Origin: Flavobacterium chryseum
Lineage (GTDB): Bacteria; Bacteroidota; Bacteroidia; Flavobacteriales; Flavobacteriaceae
Assembly (NCBI RefSeq): GCF_004362015.1
Contig: NZ_SNWW01000002.1
Location: forward strand, 124,001-188,000
DNA: 64,000 nucleotides
Direction: 5' to 3'
Made by a program: the position numbers and the translations under genes. Shown here piece after piece: positions 1-8,910 of this stretch. Below the pieces are notes generated by a model. That model did no database searches. It was not told the DNA's origin and worked only from the letters and a program-made list of their open reading frames with translations. Position 1 is the stretch's first letter. Every line of letters starts with the position of its first letter.

Positions 1-301
1 CACAGGTTCGGTTATTCCATGCAAAAACTGAAAAATCTTTCTGCTGAAAATAAACTGCACAGCTATTATTGTACGTTCTGCGGGAATCTCCTTCTAAACC
101 ATGACATAGAATAACTGCTTTTTTAGAATTATTTATGATAAAATCAATGTTGATAAAATCTCCGTCGACTAACTCATGTTTTTCTCTTGTGTATCCGGGA
201 GCATCAAACCTTTTAATCAAAGCAGCATAAATAGTAGAAACGTGCCTGTTACGATGCATAATAGAAGGAAATTTATATTCTGAGTGTTCAATGATTGGCA
301 T
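1..301 (-). CDS. YheT-family alpha/beta hydrolase (5' part, runs off the window)
   Basis: The reading frame starts at the ATG on the minus strand (299-301) and stays open to the window edge, giving about 100 residues. The translation begins MPIIEHSEYKFPSIMHRN and contains the oxyanion-region motif CHGLEGDSRRTY, then FAWNNRTC. An HGLEG-S-xxxY motif followed by a strand ending in N-x-R is characteristic of the YheT/ABHD1-3 branch of alpha/beta hydrolases, cytoplasmic esterase-like proteins of uncertain substrate. The catalytic Ser, Asp and His lie beyond the window. A TAnnTTTG -7 element faces this gene at 331-338. Confidence 0.8.
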   Translation of the reverse strand, partial: MPIIEHSEYKFPSIMHRNRHVSTIYAALIKRFDAPGYTREKHELVDGDFINIDFIINNSKKAVILCHGLEGDSRRTYNNSCAVYFQQKDFSVFAWNNRTC

Positions 302-330
302 GATTAAAAGTTTTATGGTGCGTGGTATTA

Positions 331-338
331 CAAATCTA
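331..338 (-). promoter_or_regulatory. -7 element (TAGATTTG) for the YheT-like gene
   Basis: The minus strand reads TAGATTTG, an exact match to the Bacteroidota -7 consensus TAnnTTTG, 30 bp upstream of the start codon. No convincing -33 TTG was found at the usual spacing. Confidence 0.45.
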
Positions 339-383
339 TGAAATCAATTAACATGTAATTAAAAACTGTCTTTTTTATTTCAA

Positions 384-413
384 TTGTATTGATTAATAAC
401 AAGCTTATTTTTG
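384..413 (+). promoter_or_regulatory. Promoter for the 532 lipoprotein gene
   Basis: TTG at 384-386 and TATTTTTG at 406-413 are separated by 19 bp, which fits the Bacteroidota TTG-N(17-23)-TAnnTTTG promoter. Transcription would begin near 420 and leave a leader of about 110 nt. Confidence 0.55.
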
Positions 414-531
414 AGAAAACAAATAGGAAGAAAAACAGACTTATATACTAATCTAGAAATAAGAATGAAATTATGTAACAAGAAATCTTCAAAAAAGAAC
501 TACATTTCAGATCTAACTAAAAAACATATTT

Positions 532-1017
532 ATGAAAAATTTCTTAATGCTATTACTACCAATTTTATTTTTTTCTTGTCAACAAAAAGAAAATAAAACC
601 GCTCCTGTTAACGATTCGGAGCAAATTTCTACAGAGAAAAGTAAAGACGAAGACAAACCAGTAGAATTCGAAGAAAACAAACAAGTTGGCGACACTATAC
701 TTATGAGCTCTAAAAATGAAAGAGGATCGTATATAGCTGAAGGTTCCTTAGATTCTCTTCATCCGAGAACGTATGTCAAATTTAAAATTGAAGAATTAGG
801 CGAATTAAGCGCAAACATTATTCCCACTACTGGCGAAGGAAACATCCGTTTTAACCAAATTATTTTTCCCGATAACACTTCAGACGGACCGTTTGGAATG
901 GATTTAAAAATCAAACTCAAGCAAAAAGGAAATCATATTTTAGTAATTGGACATTCGCAAATGGCTGACAATCCTTTTTTGGGTAAATTCAGGGTTGAGG
1001 TTGAGACTAAAAAATAA
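532..1017 (+). CDS. Small lipoprotein, function unknown
   Basis: This 161-residue protein starts MKNFLMLLLPILFFSC. The hydrophobic segment ending in a lipobox with C16 predicts processing by signal peptidase II. The region after the Cys (residues 17-55) is charged and probably a disordered linker. Residues 60-161 form a mixed alpha/beta segment with GDTILMSSKNERGSY and a glycine-rich stretch (IPTTGEGNIRFNQI). I do not recognise the family. A strong terminator follows at 1044, so it is probably monocistronic. An overlapping open frame at 411-596 is a shadow. Confidence 0.7.
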   Translation: MKNFLMLLLPILFFSCQQKENKTAPVNDSEQISTEKSKDEDKPVEFEENKQVGDTILMSSKNERGSYIAEGSLDSLHPRTYVKFKIEELGELSANIIPTTGEGNIRFNQIIFPDNTSDGPFGMDLKIKLKQKGNHILVIGHSQMADNPFLGKFRVEVETKK

Positions 1018-1043
1018 TGATTACAGTATAACTAAAATAAGAG

Positions 1044-1076
1044 AACCCCGAAGTCAGACACTTCGGGGTTTTCTTT
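1044..1076 (+). terminator. Rho-independent terminator
   Basis: A perfect 11-bp stem (AACCCCGAAGT at 1044-1054 with ACTTCGGGGTT at 1060-1070) has a 5-nt loop and is followed by a T-rich tail. It ends the lipoprotein gene at 532. Confidence 0.85.
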
Positions 1077-1181
1077 TATAGTTTGACATGGGGAATATGT
1101 AATTAGAGTTTATAATTATGAAAGAAAATTTTTGACCGTAATTTTACTTTGCGTTCAATAATCTCTAAAAAATTCATACAT

Positions 1182-1331
1182 ATGAAAACTTTATGTCTAA
1201 AAGTTGCCGTAATTATATTAATCTCATTGTTTAACTTCAGTTGCGATCATTGCGATGATGAAGATCGTAATCTAAATCAAAAAGAAGAAGCTTTACACAA
1301 AGTAGACTCCGCTCAAATTATCACAAATTGA
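1182..1331 (+). CDS. Very small lipoprotein (49 aa)
   Basis: Starting at the ATG at 1182, the protein is MKTLCLKVAVIILISLFNFS followed by C21, a good lipobox. The mature part is DHCDDED and about 20 more polar residues. Acidic residues right after the lipid-anchored Cys resemble the Bacteroidota surface-lipoprotein export signal. An upstream in-frame codon at 1149 would add 11 residues without a leader character. A terminator at 1425-1457 lies about 95 bp downstream, consistent with a short single-gene transcript. The function is unknown. Confidence 0.5.
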   Translation: MKTLCLKVAVIILISLFNFSCDHCDDEDRNLNQKEEALHKVDSAQIITN

Positions 1332-1424
1332 TTGGCTTTATAAAAGTGATGCATACTTACATAATAAATCATTCAACCAAAAGCGTAGTCCAAGAAGTTT
1401 ATGAACATCAATTACAAAAAGAAC

Positions 1425-1458
1425 AAACCCTGAAAATACTTTCGGGGTTTCTTTTTTT
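1425..1458 (+). terminator. Rho-independent terminator
   Basis: AAACCCTGAAA (1425-1435) pairs with TTTCGGGGTTT (1440-1450) through one T-G wobble, with a 4-nt loop, followed by CTTTTTTT. It closes the small lipoprotein gene and lies upstream of the promoter of the next gene. Confidence 0.75.
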
Positions 1459-1489
1459 GATCGTTTTAAAAATTAATCTTCTATATTTG
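1457..1489 (+). promoter_or_regulatory. Promoter for the 1526 membrane protein gene
   Basis: TTG at 1457-1459 and an exact TATATTTG at 1482-1489 are 22 bp apart. The element lies just after the preceding terminator and shows that the membrane-protein gene cannot start at the far-upstream TTG at 1328. Confidence 0.6.
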
Positions 1490-1525
1490 ACCGTGTATAA
1501 ATTTACATGCCTCTATTTTTATTTT

Positions 1526-1969
1526 ATGATCTTTTACCTGCTCTTTCAAATTTTTATTTCCTGGTTTGTTGCCTCTTGCATTCTAAGATTATTTTACAAG
1601 ACAGTATCGGTAAAAGACATCGAAGTTTACCGCGAACCTGCACTTCTTACATTTCTTCTAACCGCAATTGATATAAATTTTCCGCTAAAAGCAAAATTTA
1701 TAACCGGAAAGATACTGCACCATTGCATAGGAGTCTGTTTTGCTTCCATCTATTACCTGATTTGGTACTATGAATTCAAAGAAATATCCTGGAAGATCAG
1801 CCTTATTATAGGACTCATCAACGGCTTATTACACATTATAGGCTGGGTTTTTCTGCTTGAAATTATACCATCATCGCGGCTTAGTAATTTTAAAGGATAT
1901 TACCTTCAGCTTGTATTTGTACACAATGTTTTTACCATAAGTGCCATAACTATATACGAATTGTTCTAA
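1526..1969 (+). CDS. Integral membrane protein, about four helices, unknown
   Basis: The 147-residue product from ATG 1526 begins MIFYLLFQIFISWFVASCIL. Hydrophobic segments fall at about residues 1-22, 62-80, 90-112 and 125-147. A motif GKILHHCIGVCFASIYYLIW sits in the second segment. The frame extends upstream to 1328, but that extension runs through a terminator and a promoter, so ATG 1526 is preferred. I do not recognise a family. The 3' end faces the SusD-like gene across a shared bidirectional terminator. Confidence 0.65.
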   Translation: MIFYLLFQIFISWFVASCILRLFYKTVSVKDIEVYREPALLTFLLTAIDINFPLKAKFITGKILHHCIGVCFASIYYLIWYYEFKEISWKISLIIGLINGLLHIIGWVFLLEIIPSSRLSNFKGYYLQLVFVHNVFTISAITIYELF

Positions 1970-1992
1970 GTTTGATACCAAAAAAAGTATTT

Positions 1993-2036
1993 AAAATAAA
2001 AAAAGCTAAATCTTTCGATCTAGCTTTTTTTATTTT
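1993..2036. terminator. Bidirectional terminator between convergent genes
   Basis: A perfect 16-bp inverted repeat (1993-2008 with 2021-2036, core AAAGCTA/TAGCTTT) carries an A-run on one side and a T-run on the other. It can terminate both the membrane-protein gene and the susCD-like operon. Confidence 0.8.
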
Positions 2037-2084
2037 AATAGATGTAAACAGGAGATTTAATATTAATTATCTCCGGAATTCTGC

Positions 2085-3509
2085 TTAATTTATATCAAAC
2101 CATAATTTTGTGGTAAGTAAGTCTTTTCCCTGAGCAGAAATTGCTGCCTGGTAACTAGTTCCGTTTAAAGATTGCTCTGTGCCTGGATAAAAGAAACGTG
2201 AAGGTATTTTTCCGTCCAAAACCGTAGCCGGACCAGCTGTTAATACCGGATAGTCAAGTCTTCTCCACTCTGCAAAGGCATCAAGTCCTTGTCCGTAAAA
2301 TGCAATCCACTTTTGTGTACCTATTGATTTAGCATAATTTGTTGCATCGTACTTTACAATTGCCTGATTCAGGTAATTAGAAATAACTGTTGCATCAGTA
2401 ATACCAAATTGATTGAATGATGCCGTAATTGCATTTTTATATAGTTGTTCTGCATCTCCGGCAATATATCCACGCGCTACTGCTTCAGAAAGATTAAACA
2501 ACGTTTCAGAATAGGAAGCAATTACAGCCGGCGAAGCCGAAGTCAGAAAATAAGTACCCGGTTTTGATGTTTTAGCAAATCCCTGACTGTTGGCATCACT
2601 GTTAGATAATCCATTAGCTGCTCCAACGTATGTACCAACGCTTGCATCTGATGGCAACTGCGCATAAACCGGCAAACGCGGATCTGAGAATTCTTTTAAT
2701 TTATCAACCAATGTTTTAGAAATACGATAATCATCACGAGTTTCAAACCATGCTGAGGCCGGATTTTGCTGAGGCGAACTAATATAAGTAAACTTAAAAG
2801 TATCGTTATTGCTGCTTAATACTCCTGCAGCATCTGTTGTTGCATCAATCGCAGTTTGTTTGGCCAAAGCAGGTTCTCTGTCTGAAATTCTTAAAGCAAT
2901 ACGCAAACGAAGTGAATTTACCAGTTTTTTCCATTTTGTAATGTCACCTTTATAAACCAAATCACCGGTTACAGTGCCGTTTGCTGTGTTTAGCAAAGAC
3001 TGCGCTTGTTTCAAATCTTCAAGTAATCCTGTATACACTTCTTTTTGAGTATTGTATGCCGGTGTTACTTTTAGACCTGCTTCTTTGTAAGGAATACTTC
3101 CATAAGCATCTGTCAGCAATAAAAATGTCCATGAACGTAAGGTTAATGCAATTCCTTTGTAATTTGAATTTGCCTGGTCTGCCGGAAAATTTAGAATTGT
3201 ATTCAAATCTGTAATCAAAGTTGCATATCCTGTATTCCATAAAGTAGTGAAAGACGTATTAGACACATCGTATCTGTCCGGTTCTGTATATTGAATTTTA
3301 GCCCAATGCTGAACAAATAGCAAAGATGAGTCAAAATTATTGGTTGCCCCCCAATATAAGTCAGAGCCCTGTTTTAAGGTTCCTGTTAAAAGGTAAGGTG
3401 CCAATGGTGTTTCAGTTGCATTTGGATTTTTATTAATATCATCCAGCGTATCGCTGCAAGAAGTCAGTGACAATGCAAAGAGCGTTATATAGGCTATTTT
3501 TTTTAGCAT
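2085..3509 (-). CDS. SusD/RagB-like nutrient-binding outer-membrane lipoprotein
   Basis: The 474-residue protein has a lipoprotein signal (MLKKIAYITLFALSLTSC, C18) followed by acidic residues, then SDTLDDINKNPNAT, the usual start of SusD_like_2 proteins. The all-helical TPR-like SusD fold would bind glycan or peptide at the cell surface and cap the SusC-like transporter. The SusC-like gene ends 12 bp upstream on the same strand, so the two form one operon. Length is normal for the family. Substrate cannot be read from the sequence. The nearby GH87 glucanase suggests glycan, but the two are separated by a gene on the other strand. Confidence 0.92.
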   Translation of the reverse strand: MLKKIAYITLFALSLTSCSDTLDDINKNPNATETPLAPYLLTGTLKQGSDLYWGATNNFDSSLLFVQHWAKIQYTEPDRYDVSNTSFTTLWNTGYATLITDLNTILNFPADQANSNYKGIALTLRSWTFLLLTDAYGSIPYKEAGLKVTPAYNTQKEVYTGLLEDLKQAQSLLNTANGTVTGDLVYKGDITKWKKLVNSLRLRIALRISDREPALAKQTAIDATTDAAGVLSSNNDTFKFTYISSPQQNPASAWFETRDDYRISKTLVDKLKEFSDPRLPVYAQLPSDASVGTYVGAANGLSNSDANSQGFAKTSKPGTYFLTSASPAVIASYSETLFNLSEAVARGYIAGDAEQLYKNAITASFNQFGITDATVISNYLNQAIVKYDATNYAKSIGTQKWIAFYGQGLDAFAEWRRLDYPVLTAGPATVLDGKIPSRFFYPGTEQSLNGTSYQAAISAQGKDLLTTKLWFDIN

Positions 3510-3521
3510 GATTTTGTGTTT

Positions 3522-6500
3522 TTAAAATTTAAGATTAACATTCAGACTGAAATTTCTGGTAGTTGGCAAAGCTAAACTCTCCAACCCTTGCGCATTTCCG
3601 GTATTGAAAGCGGTTTCAGGATCAATATTTGGTGCATCTTTGTAGATAAATAAAAGGTTACGGCCCACTGCAGTAATACTGGCTCCCGCCAATCCTAACT
3701 TCTTCACAAATGACTTATTGAAATTATACGCCAATTTTATTTCTCTTAGTTTTACAAAAGTTGAACTATAAATATAGGCTTCACTAATATTGTATGACGC
3801 TTTGTAATATTCCTGCGCACTAAGAACTGAAGTGTTTGGAGTTCCATCAGCATAGACGCCTTTAAAGATCATACCATCATCATATACTGCTGCGCCACCT
3901 GGTGCGCCTCCACTTGGCAGTAAGGTTTTTGTAGTTCCGTTAAGATAGTAATTTAATCCACCATTAGCAGCATCACGGCCTTCAAGTGTCTGTGCAAGTA
4001 CACCAGTGTAATTACCTGTTCTGTTGGTCCCTGAAAAAAGTTCTCCTCCTACACTAGCATCTACAAGAAATGACAATTCAAGATTTTTGTAGGTCAATGT
4101 ATTGGTAACACCAGCTAAATAATCCGGAGTATAATGTCCCAATACTTTCTTTTGCGGATCAGCTTTTGGTAATCCATTTGCACCAACCACTATATTTCCG
4201 TTGCCGTCGCGCAGGTAAGCTGTACCGTATAATGCACCATAAGCCTCTCCTACTGATGCCAATACATCAACACCTCCTGAAGTACCAATTGTGTAGTTTT
4301 GAATCTGTTTTTCATAATCAAGAATCTTTACTTCGCTTATATTCTTTGAATAATTTACCGCTACATTCCATTTGAAATTTTGAGTCTGAACAGGGCTTCC
4401 GTCCAACTGTATTTCTATACCATGGTTATTGATTTTTCCAGCATTGATTAACTGTGAATTATAACCGCTTGCAGTAGTTGTTTTTATCTCCAGAATCTGG
4501 TCAAAACTATTGGTGTTATAATAAGCAACATCAAAATGCAGTCTGTTTTTCCAGAAAGAAGCCTCTAAACCAAATTCCGTAGATCGGGTGGTTTCTGGTT
4601 TCAAATTTTCATTAAGTTTTTTCTGCGAAGAAGTTTGAATTGGATTTCCGTCAAATGCAGTTTGAAAATTATAAACCGTTGCCAATTGATACGGATCTGC
4701 ATCATTACCCACTTCAGACCAGCCAGCACGCACTTTCAAGAAATCTAATGTATTGCTTTTTAGATTTAAGGCATCTGAAACCACTAAACTACCACTAACA
4801 GAAGGATAGAAATAAGAGCGGTTACTGCTTGGCAATGTCGATGACCAGTCATTACGCGCCGTTAAGTTTAAAAAAGCATAATTTTTATAACCCAATTGTG
4901 CCGAAGCGTATGCACTGTAAACTCTCAATCTTGATAATGAATTCGATGAAGTCAACGGATCTCGTGAATTAGTCAGCGTATATAAATCAGGCACAGCTAA
5001 ACGTGGTGCTTTTTGATAATTGTTTGCATCGCTATGGTTACGAATATTGAATCCGGCCAAAGCATCCAAACTAAAATCATCATTGAGTTTTTTGGTATAA
5101 GTAAAAATACCTTCCGTGTTTCTTTCATTTACGGTGTAAGCATCTTCAGCATACGATCCGAATGGAGTTCCGTTTGTACCATACTTAATCGTATATTTTC
5201 TACGATCATTATAATAGTCAACTCCCGTGCGGAATTTAAAATTAAGACCTTCAGCAAGTTTAACATCCAAATGAATATCTCCAATTAAACGGTTACGTTG
5301 TTGACTTGTAGTGTTATAATAAGCATTCCAATACGGATTGCTGTAATAACTGTTGTTCCAGTTGACATTTCTATTATTTTCAAGCTGATTGATATCTACC
5401 TGACGTCCAAACCAAAGAAACTGCAGCATTACACCGGCAGCACGACCGCCCGATGGACCACCCGGCAATGCTGGAGCATCAGTAACGATATAATTCGCTG
5501 TTACCCCTACTTTTATATTTTTGGATATTTTATAATTGGAGTTAACTGTAAAGTTTGTTTTGTTTACCTCACTATTAGGCACTACTCCGGTTTGTTTTTG
5601 ATTATTTACTCCTAAACGAAAATCTGCTTTATCATTCGATTGTGCCACAGAAATACTATTATCAAGCGTGATACCTGTATTAAAGAAGTCTTTAACATTA
5701 TTAGGATGAGCCACAAAAGGCACTGCCACACCATTTGAATAAAATTGAGGAATAAGACGTCCGTCCATTTTAGGTCCCCAGCTTTCATCAACTCCATCAT
5801 TAATACCGCCTCCTTTACCGTCTACATAGCTAAATTGTCCGTTAGATCCTTGTCCAAATGAATTTTGATACTTAGGCAAAGTAGCCACTTGAGAGATCGT
5901 TATACCAGAACTAAAGCTTATCCCTAGTCCGTTTTGAGTTTTTCCAGATTTTGTAGTAATAAGAACCACACCATGCGCAGCACGTGATCCGTAAAGGGCA
6001 GCAGCATTTGGTCCTTTCAAAACTGTTATCGTCTCAATGTCCTGTGGATTTAAATCGGCAATTGCATTTTTAAAATCGCGGGTAGCGCCGCCAACGCTTC
6101 CAAGCTGCGAATTGTCTACCGGAACTCCATCGACCACAAATAATGGCTGGTTATTTCCGGATATAGACGTTTCACCACGAATAATAATACGCGAAGATCC
6201 CATATCTCCCTGCGAATTGGTGATACGTACTCCGGCCAATTTTCCCGTAAGGCCATTCAAAAGATTCGTTTCTTTTGTATCTGACAAATCCTTGCCTTTA
6301 ATTGATTGAGTGGTATATCCTAAAGATTTCTTTTCTTTTGTAATACCCAACGCCGTTACTACTACTTCTGACAACGCATTTTGCTCTTGAGAAAGGCTAA
6401 TAACGACAGAATTTGCACTAACTACAGTTTCTGTTTTTTTATACCCGAGATAACTTACCACTAGCGTATAAGGAAATTTTTGCCCTGTTTGGAAATAAAA

Positions 6501-6701
6501 CTTCCCGTCAAAATCGGTTTGAACCCCGTGTGTAGTTCCTTTAATATTTATTGAAGCGCCAATAATAGCATCCTTCGTAACAGCATCGATTACTGTTCCC
6601 TCGAGTTTCGACTGAATTAACGGTGTAGTCTCTTGAGCTTTAACTCCTATGGAAATCAATAAAATACATAACCAGATATATCTATTTAATTTTTTTTTCA
6701 T
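3522..6701 (-). CDS. SusC/RagA-type TonB-linked outer-membrane transporter
   Basis: The 1059-residue protein has a signal peptide (MKKKLNRYIWLCILLISIGVKAQ), a carboxypeptidase-regulatory-like beta-sandwich at about residues 33-115, a plug domain at about 120-250 with the SusC signatures FVVDGVPVDNS and GPNAAALYGSRAAHGVVLI, and a long beta-barrel ending in an aromatic residue (LNVNLKF). It imports oligomeric nutrients with its SusD partner, powered by TonB. No TonB/ECF-type N-terminal signalling extension is visible, so regulation by an anti-sigma partner is not indicated. The leader upstream of the ATG contains several stem-loops. Confidence 0.95.
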   Translation of the reverse strand: MKKKLNRYIWLCILLISIGVKAQETTPLIQSKLEGTVIDAVTKDAIIGASINIKGTTHGVQTDFDGKFYFQTGQKFPYTLVVSYLGYKKTETVVSANSVVISLSQEQNALSEVVVTALGITKEKKSLGYTTQSIKGKDLSDTKETNLLNGLTGKLAGVRITNSQGDMGSSRIIIRGETSISGNNQPLFVVDGVPVDNSQLGSVGGATRDFKNAIADLNPQDIETITVLKGPNAAALYGSRAAHGVVLITTKSGKTQNGLGISFSSGITISQVATLPKYQNSFGQGSNGQFSYVDGKGGGINDGVDESWGPKMDGRLIPQFYSNGVAVPFVAHPNNVKDFFNTGITLDNSISVAQSNDKADFRLGVNNQKQTGVVPNSEVNKTNFTVNSNYKISKNIKVGVTANYIVTDAPALPGGPSGGRAAGVMLQFLWFGRQVDINQLENNRNVNWNNSYYSNPYWNAYYNTTSQQRNRLIGDIHLDVKLAEGLNFKFRTGVDYYNDRRKYTIKYGTNGTPFGSYAEDAYTVNERNTEGIFTYTKKLNDDFSLDALAGFNIRNHSDANNYQKAPRLAVPDLYTLTNSRDPLTSSNSLSRLRVYSAYASAQLGYKNYAFLNLTARNDWSSTLPSSNRSYFYPSVSGSLVVSDALNLKSNTLDFLKVRAGWSEVGNDADPYQLATVYNFQTAFDGNPIQTSSQKKLNENLKPETTRSTEFGLEASFWKNRLHFDVAYYNTNSFDQILEIKTTTASGYNSQLINAGKINNHGIEIQLDGSPVQTQNFKWNVAVNYSKNISEVKILDYEKQIQNYTIGTSGGVDVLASVGEAYGALYGTAYLRDGNGNIVVGANGLPKADPQKKVLGHYTPDYLAGVTNTLTYKNLELSFLVDASVGGELFSGTNRTGNYTGVLAQTLEGRDAANGGLNYYLNGTTKTLLPSGGAPGGAAVYDDGMIFKGVYADGTPNTSVLSAQEYYKASYNISEAYIYSSTFVKLREIKLAYNFNKSFVKKLGLAGASITAVGRNLLFIYKDAPNIDPETAFNTGNAQGLESLALPTTRNFSLNVNLKF

Positions 6702-6723
6702 TACTTTGTTTTGGTTTAATAAA

Positions 6724-6771
6724 TAAGGTTAGCCGAAACGGATTTACTCCACTCTCGCTTTCCTTACAGAG
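6724..6771 (-). ncRNA. Possible structured element in the susC leader
   Basis: Read on the minus strand, CTCT and AGAG (plus coordinates 6768-6771 and 6752-6755) can form a short stem whose loop contains TAAGG (6762-6766). This is complementary to CCTTA (6724-6728) nearer the start codon. A CCG-AAA-CGG mini-hairpin lies at 6733-6741. Together these allow an H-type pseudoknot about 25 nt before the susC ATG. No riboswitch class was recognised, and the stems are short. Confidence 0.25.
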
Positions 6772-6793
6772 ATGAACAATTTCTTTAAGCTTC

Positions 6794-6829
6794 ACCATTT
6801 CTGCTGCAACAGAAATGGTATTTTTTTAT
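6794..6829 (+). terminator. Perfect hairpin with T-tail, plus strand, antisense to the susC leader
   Basis: ACCATTTCTG (6794-6803) pairs perfectly with CAGAAATGGT (6810-6819) around the loop CTGCAA and is followed by ATTTTTTTATC. It has the form of an intrinsic terminator on the plus strand, yet no plus-strand gene precedes it. It may end a small RNA antisense to the susC leader, or it may simply be a hairpin in the susC mRNA. Confidence 0.45.
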
Positions 6830-7300
6830 CTACACATTCGTTTTTTCATTTTTTCTATTTTGAATTATTATTATTTTGAATTGCTCTTTAAATTCAATCC
6901 TGAATTTGGATTGCATTTTTAGTAAAAATTTGAATTAAGTATTGAAGGATTTCGACTCAAAAAACTTATAAAACATACATTTGAAATGATTCTGTTTTGT
7001 TCAAATTTATATGTAATTTTTAGTCTTAATTTGTTATTTTCCCTTAATTCACAATATATTCTACTAATTTGATAGAACAAAAGTATATTAAAAATACGAA
7101 CCTCAAAAGTTTATTCGTAATTTTTGCAAAAAAAATGTTAATTAAATTAATTCCAATTTTTAAATTATTAAAAACAAGAGACTTAATAATTATGAGTCCT
7201 GTTTTACTGTGTAAGAATTTTTCTAAATCAATAAGATTAAATTAGAAATAGCCATCAGTTAAAAAAAATTACTAATTTTAGTACATATTCATTTTATACT

Positions 7301-8908
7301 ATGACCAATAAATCAGAACTTCGAAGTTCCATTTTCAGACATCTCGACGGCTTAGCCGTTGCCCCAGTTGCAATAGCACTTCAAAACAATGCAGTTTTAG
7401 AGTTTATCCTGAACAAAAAGCAAATACAATTAACAGAGCTTGTCACTGTTTTTAAGGCAAACGAAGGTTATCTGAATGTTGGTTTGAGAATTTTGGCTTC
7501 TCAGGGCTTTTTAGATTACGAAGTCGATAACAAAACCCAGGAAATTACAATCTCGGTAAATAAAAAGACAGAAATTGCCTTTTCACTTTTTCATCTTTAT
7601 GAAGATGTAGTTGATTTACTTCACTTTTCTACCCAATTTCATCCACGTATTTTTGAAGATGCACCGTTTGAAAAACTCAACATTATTTTCGAAAAATATA
7701 AAAAGAATTACGGAATTGAACGCTCAGATGATGCTCTGACAAATAGTATTCAGGACCAGATTTTAAAACACGTAGAAGGGTATTTAATTGGCCCGACTAT
7801 AGTGCGTTTGGCAATGAACGGAATGTTTCACAAATATTTTATGGAGACTTCTTTTAAACCCGAAGAGTTTCATAAATCGCCTGAAAAATTTAAAAAAATA
7901 TTAGACTTTTTTGTGCATCTTGGATGGTTTCTGGAAAAAAACGGCAATTATCAATTTACCGAAGTGGGATTGTTTTTTGCAAAAAGAGCCAGTGCTTATG
8001 GTGTTACAGTTTCGTATTTACCAACATTTGCCAAAATTGAAGAATTAATTTTTGGCGATCCGGCGGTTTTAAGAATGATTGCCGATGGCGAAAACGAAAT
8101 TCATGTTGATCGTGAAATAAATGTATGGGGAAGCGGCGGTGCGCACGACACGTATTTTAAAGTTGTAGACGAAATTATCATCAAACTTTTTAACCTGCCA
8201 ATTGAGCAACAACCCAAAGGAATCCTGGATATGGGTTGCGGTAATGGGGCTTTTTTACAGCACATTTTTGAGGTAATCGACAGGCAAACTTTACGCGGAG
8301 AAATGCTAGAGGAATATCCGTTGTTTTTGGTCGGGGCAGATTATAATCAGGCGGCGCTAAAAGTAACCAGAGCAAATCTTATAAAAGCAGATATTTGGGC
8401 AAAAGTAATTTGGGGAGATATTGGACGCCCAAATGTACTTTCGGATGACTTGCGGGAAAATTATAATATTGACCTGAAAGATTTGCTTAATGTAAGGACT
8501 TTTTTAGATCACAACCGAATTTGGACAGATCCGAAAAACATCGACAAAGACAGAATTAGTACTTCTACCGGCGCATTTGCTTACAGAGGAAAAAGAATCA
8601 GTAACAATCTGGTAGAAGATAATCTCCTGGAACATTTACAAAAATGGTCGCCTTATGTCCGTAAATTTGGTTTGCTTCTGATTGAATTGCATACCATAAA
8701 CCCCAAACTTGCAGCCAGTAATTTAGGAAAAACCCCAGCAACAGCTTATGATGCCACTCACGGTTTTTCTGACCAGTATATTATTGAGATAGATGTTTTT
8801 AATCATGTCGCTTCAGAAGCAGGATTATTTCCGGATAAATCAATTTTTAAACGATTTCCAGATGCTGATATCGCTACGGTCAGCATCAACTTACTGAAAG
8901 GGAACTAA
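7301..8908 (+). CDS. Class I SAM-dependent methyltransferase with duplicated winged-helix N-terminus
   Basis: The 535-residue protein has an N-terminal helical/winged-helix region followed by a Rossmann methyltransferase domain. Motif I is ILDMGCGNGAF (D310, G312, G314, G316), motif II is LVGADYNQAAL and a GDI segment follows. N-terminal helices resemble the dimerisation domains of small-molecule O-methyltransferases and of AprA/polyketide-type methyltransferases. Two stretches (LDGLAVAPVAIALQNN near residue 15 and VEGYLIGPTIVRLAMNG near residue 157) look like copies of one domain. The substrate is unknown. It is transcribed alone between two minus-strand glycan genes and ends in a strong terminator. 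Confidence 0.75.
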   Translation: MTNKSELRSSIFRHLDGLAVAPVAIALQNNAVLEFILNKKQIQLTELVTVFKANEGYLNVGLRILASQGFLDYEVDNKTQEITISVNKKTEIAFSLFHLYEDVVDLLHFSTQFHPRIFEDAPFEKLNIIFEKYKKNYGIERSDDALTNSIQDQILKHVEGYLIGPTIVRLAMNGMFHKYFMETSFKPEEFHKSPEKFKKILDFFVHLGWFLEKNGNYQFTEVGLFFAKRASAYGVTVSYLPTFAKIEELIFGDPAVLRMIADGENEIHVDREINVWGSGGAHDTYFKVVDEIIIKLFNLPIEQQPKGILDMGCGNGAFLQHIFEVIDRQTLRGEMLEEYPLFLVGADYNQAALKVTRANLIKADIWAKVIWGDIGRPNVLSDDLRENYNIDLKDLLNVRTFLDHNRIWTDPKNIDKDRISTSTGAFAYRGKRISNNLVEDNLLEHLQKWSPYVRKFGLLLIELHTINPKLAASNLGKTPATAYDATHGFSDQYIIEIDVFNHVASEAGLFPDKSIFKRFPDADIATVSINLLKGN

Positions 8909-8910
8909 AT

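Larger units (their letters stand above)
6702..7300. promoter_or_regulatory. Intergenic region with structured susC leader
   Basis: This 599-bp region separates the minus-strand susC-like gene from the plus-strand methyltransferase. Its part nearest susC (6724-6819) holds three potential stem-loops in the leader mRNA, described separately. A TAnnTTTG match on the minus strand lies at 7002-7009 and could drive susC with a leader of roughly 290 nt, but no -33 TTG was found at normal spacing. The rest is AT-rich and shows no open frame with coding character. Confidence 0.4.

Noticed and set aside
411..596. Open frame of 61 codons overlapping the 532 lipoprotein start
   Set aside because: It begins within the promoter -7 element, has no family features and overlaps a convincing lipoprotein in another frame.
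1328..1525. Upstream extension of the membrane protein to a TTG
   Set aside because: It runs through a terminator hairpin and a promoter, so the ATG at 1526 is the better start.
5013..5615. Plus-strand frames of 91 and 105 codons within the susC-like gene
   Set aside because: They are shadows of the conserved beta-barrel coding sequence.
6724..6771. Known riboswitch (SAM-I, SAM-II, preQ1, TPP, cobalamin) before susC
   Set aside because: None of the conserved core sequences could be aligned; only generic short stems and one pseudoknot possibility are seen.
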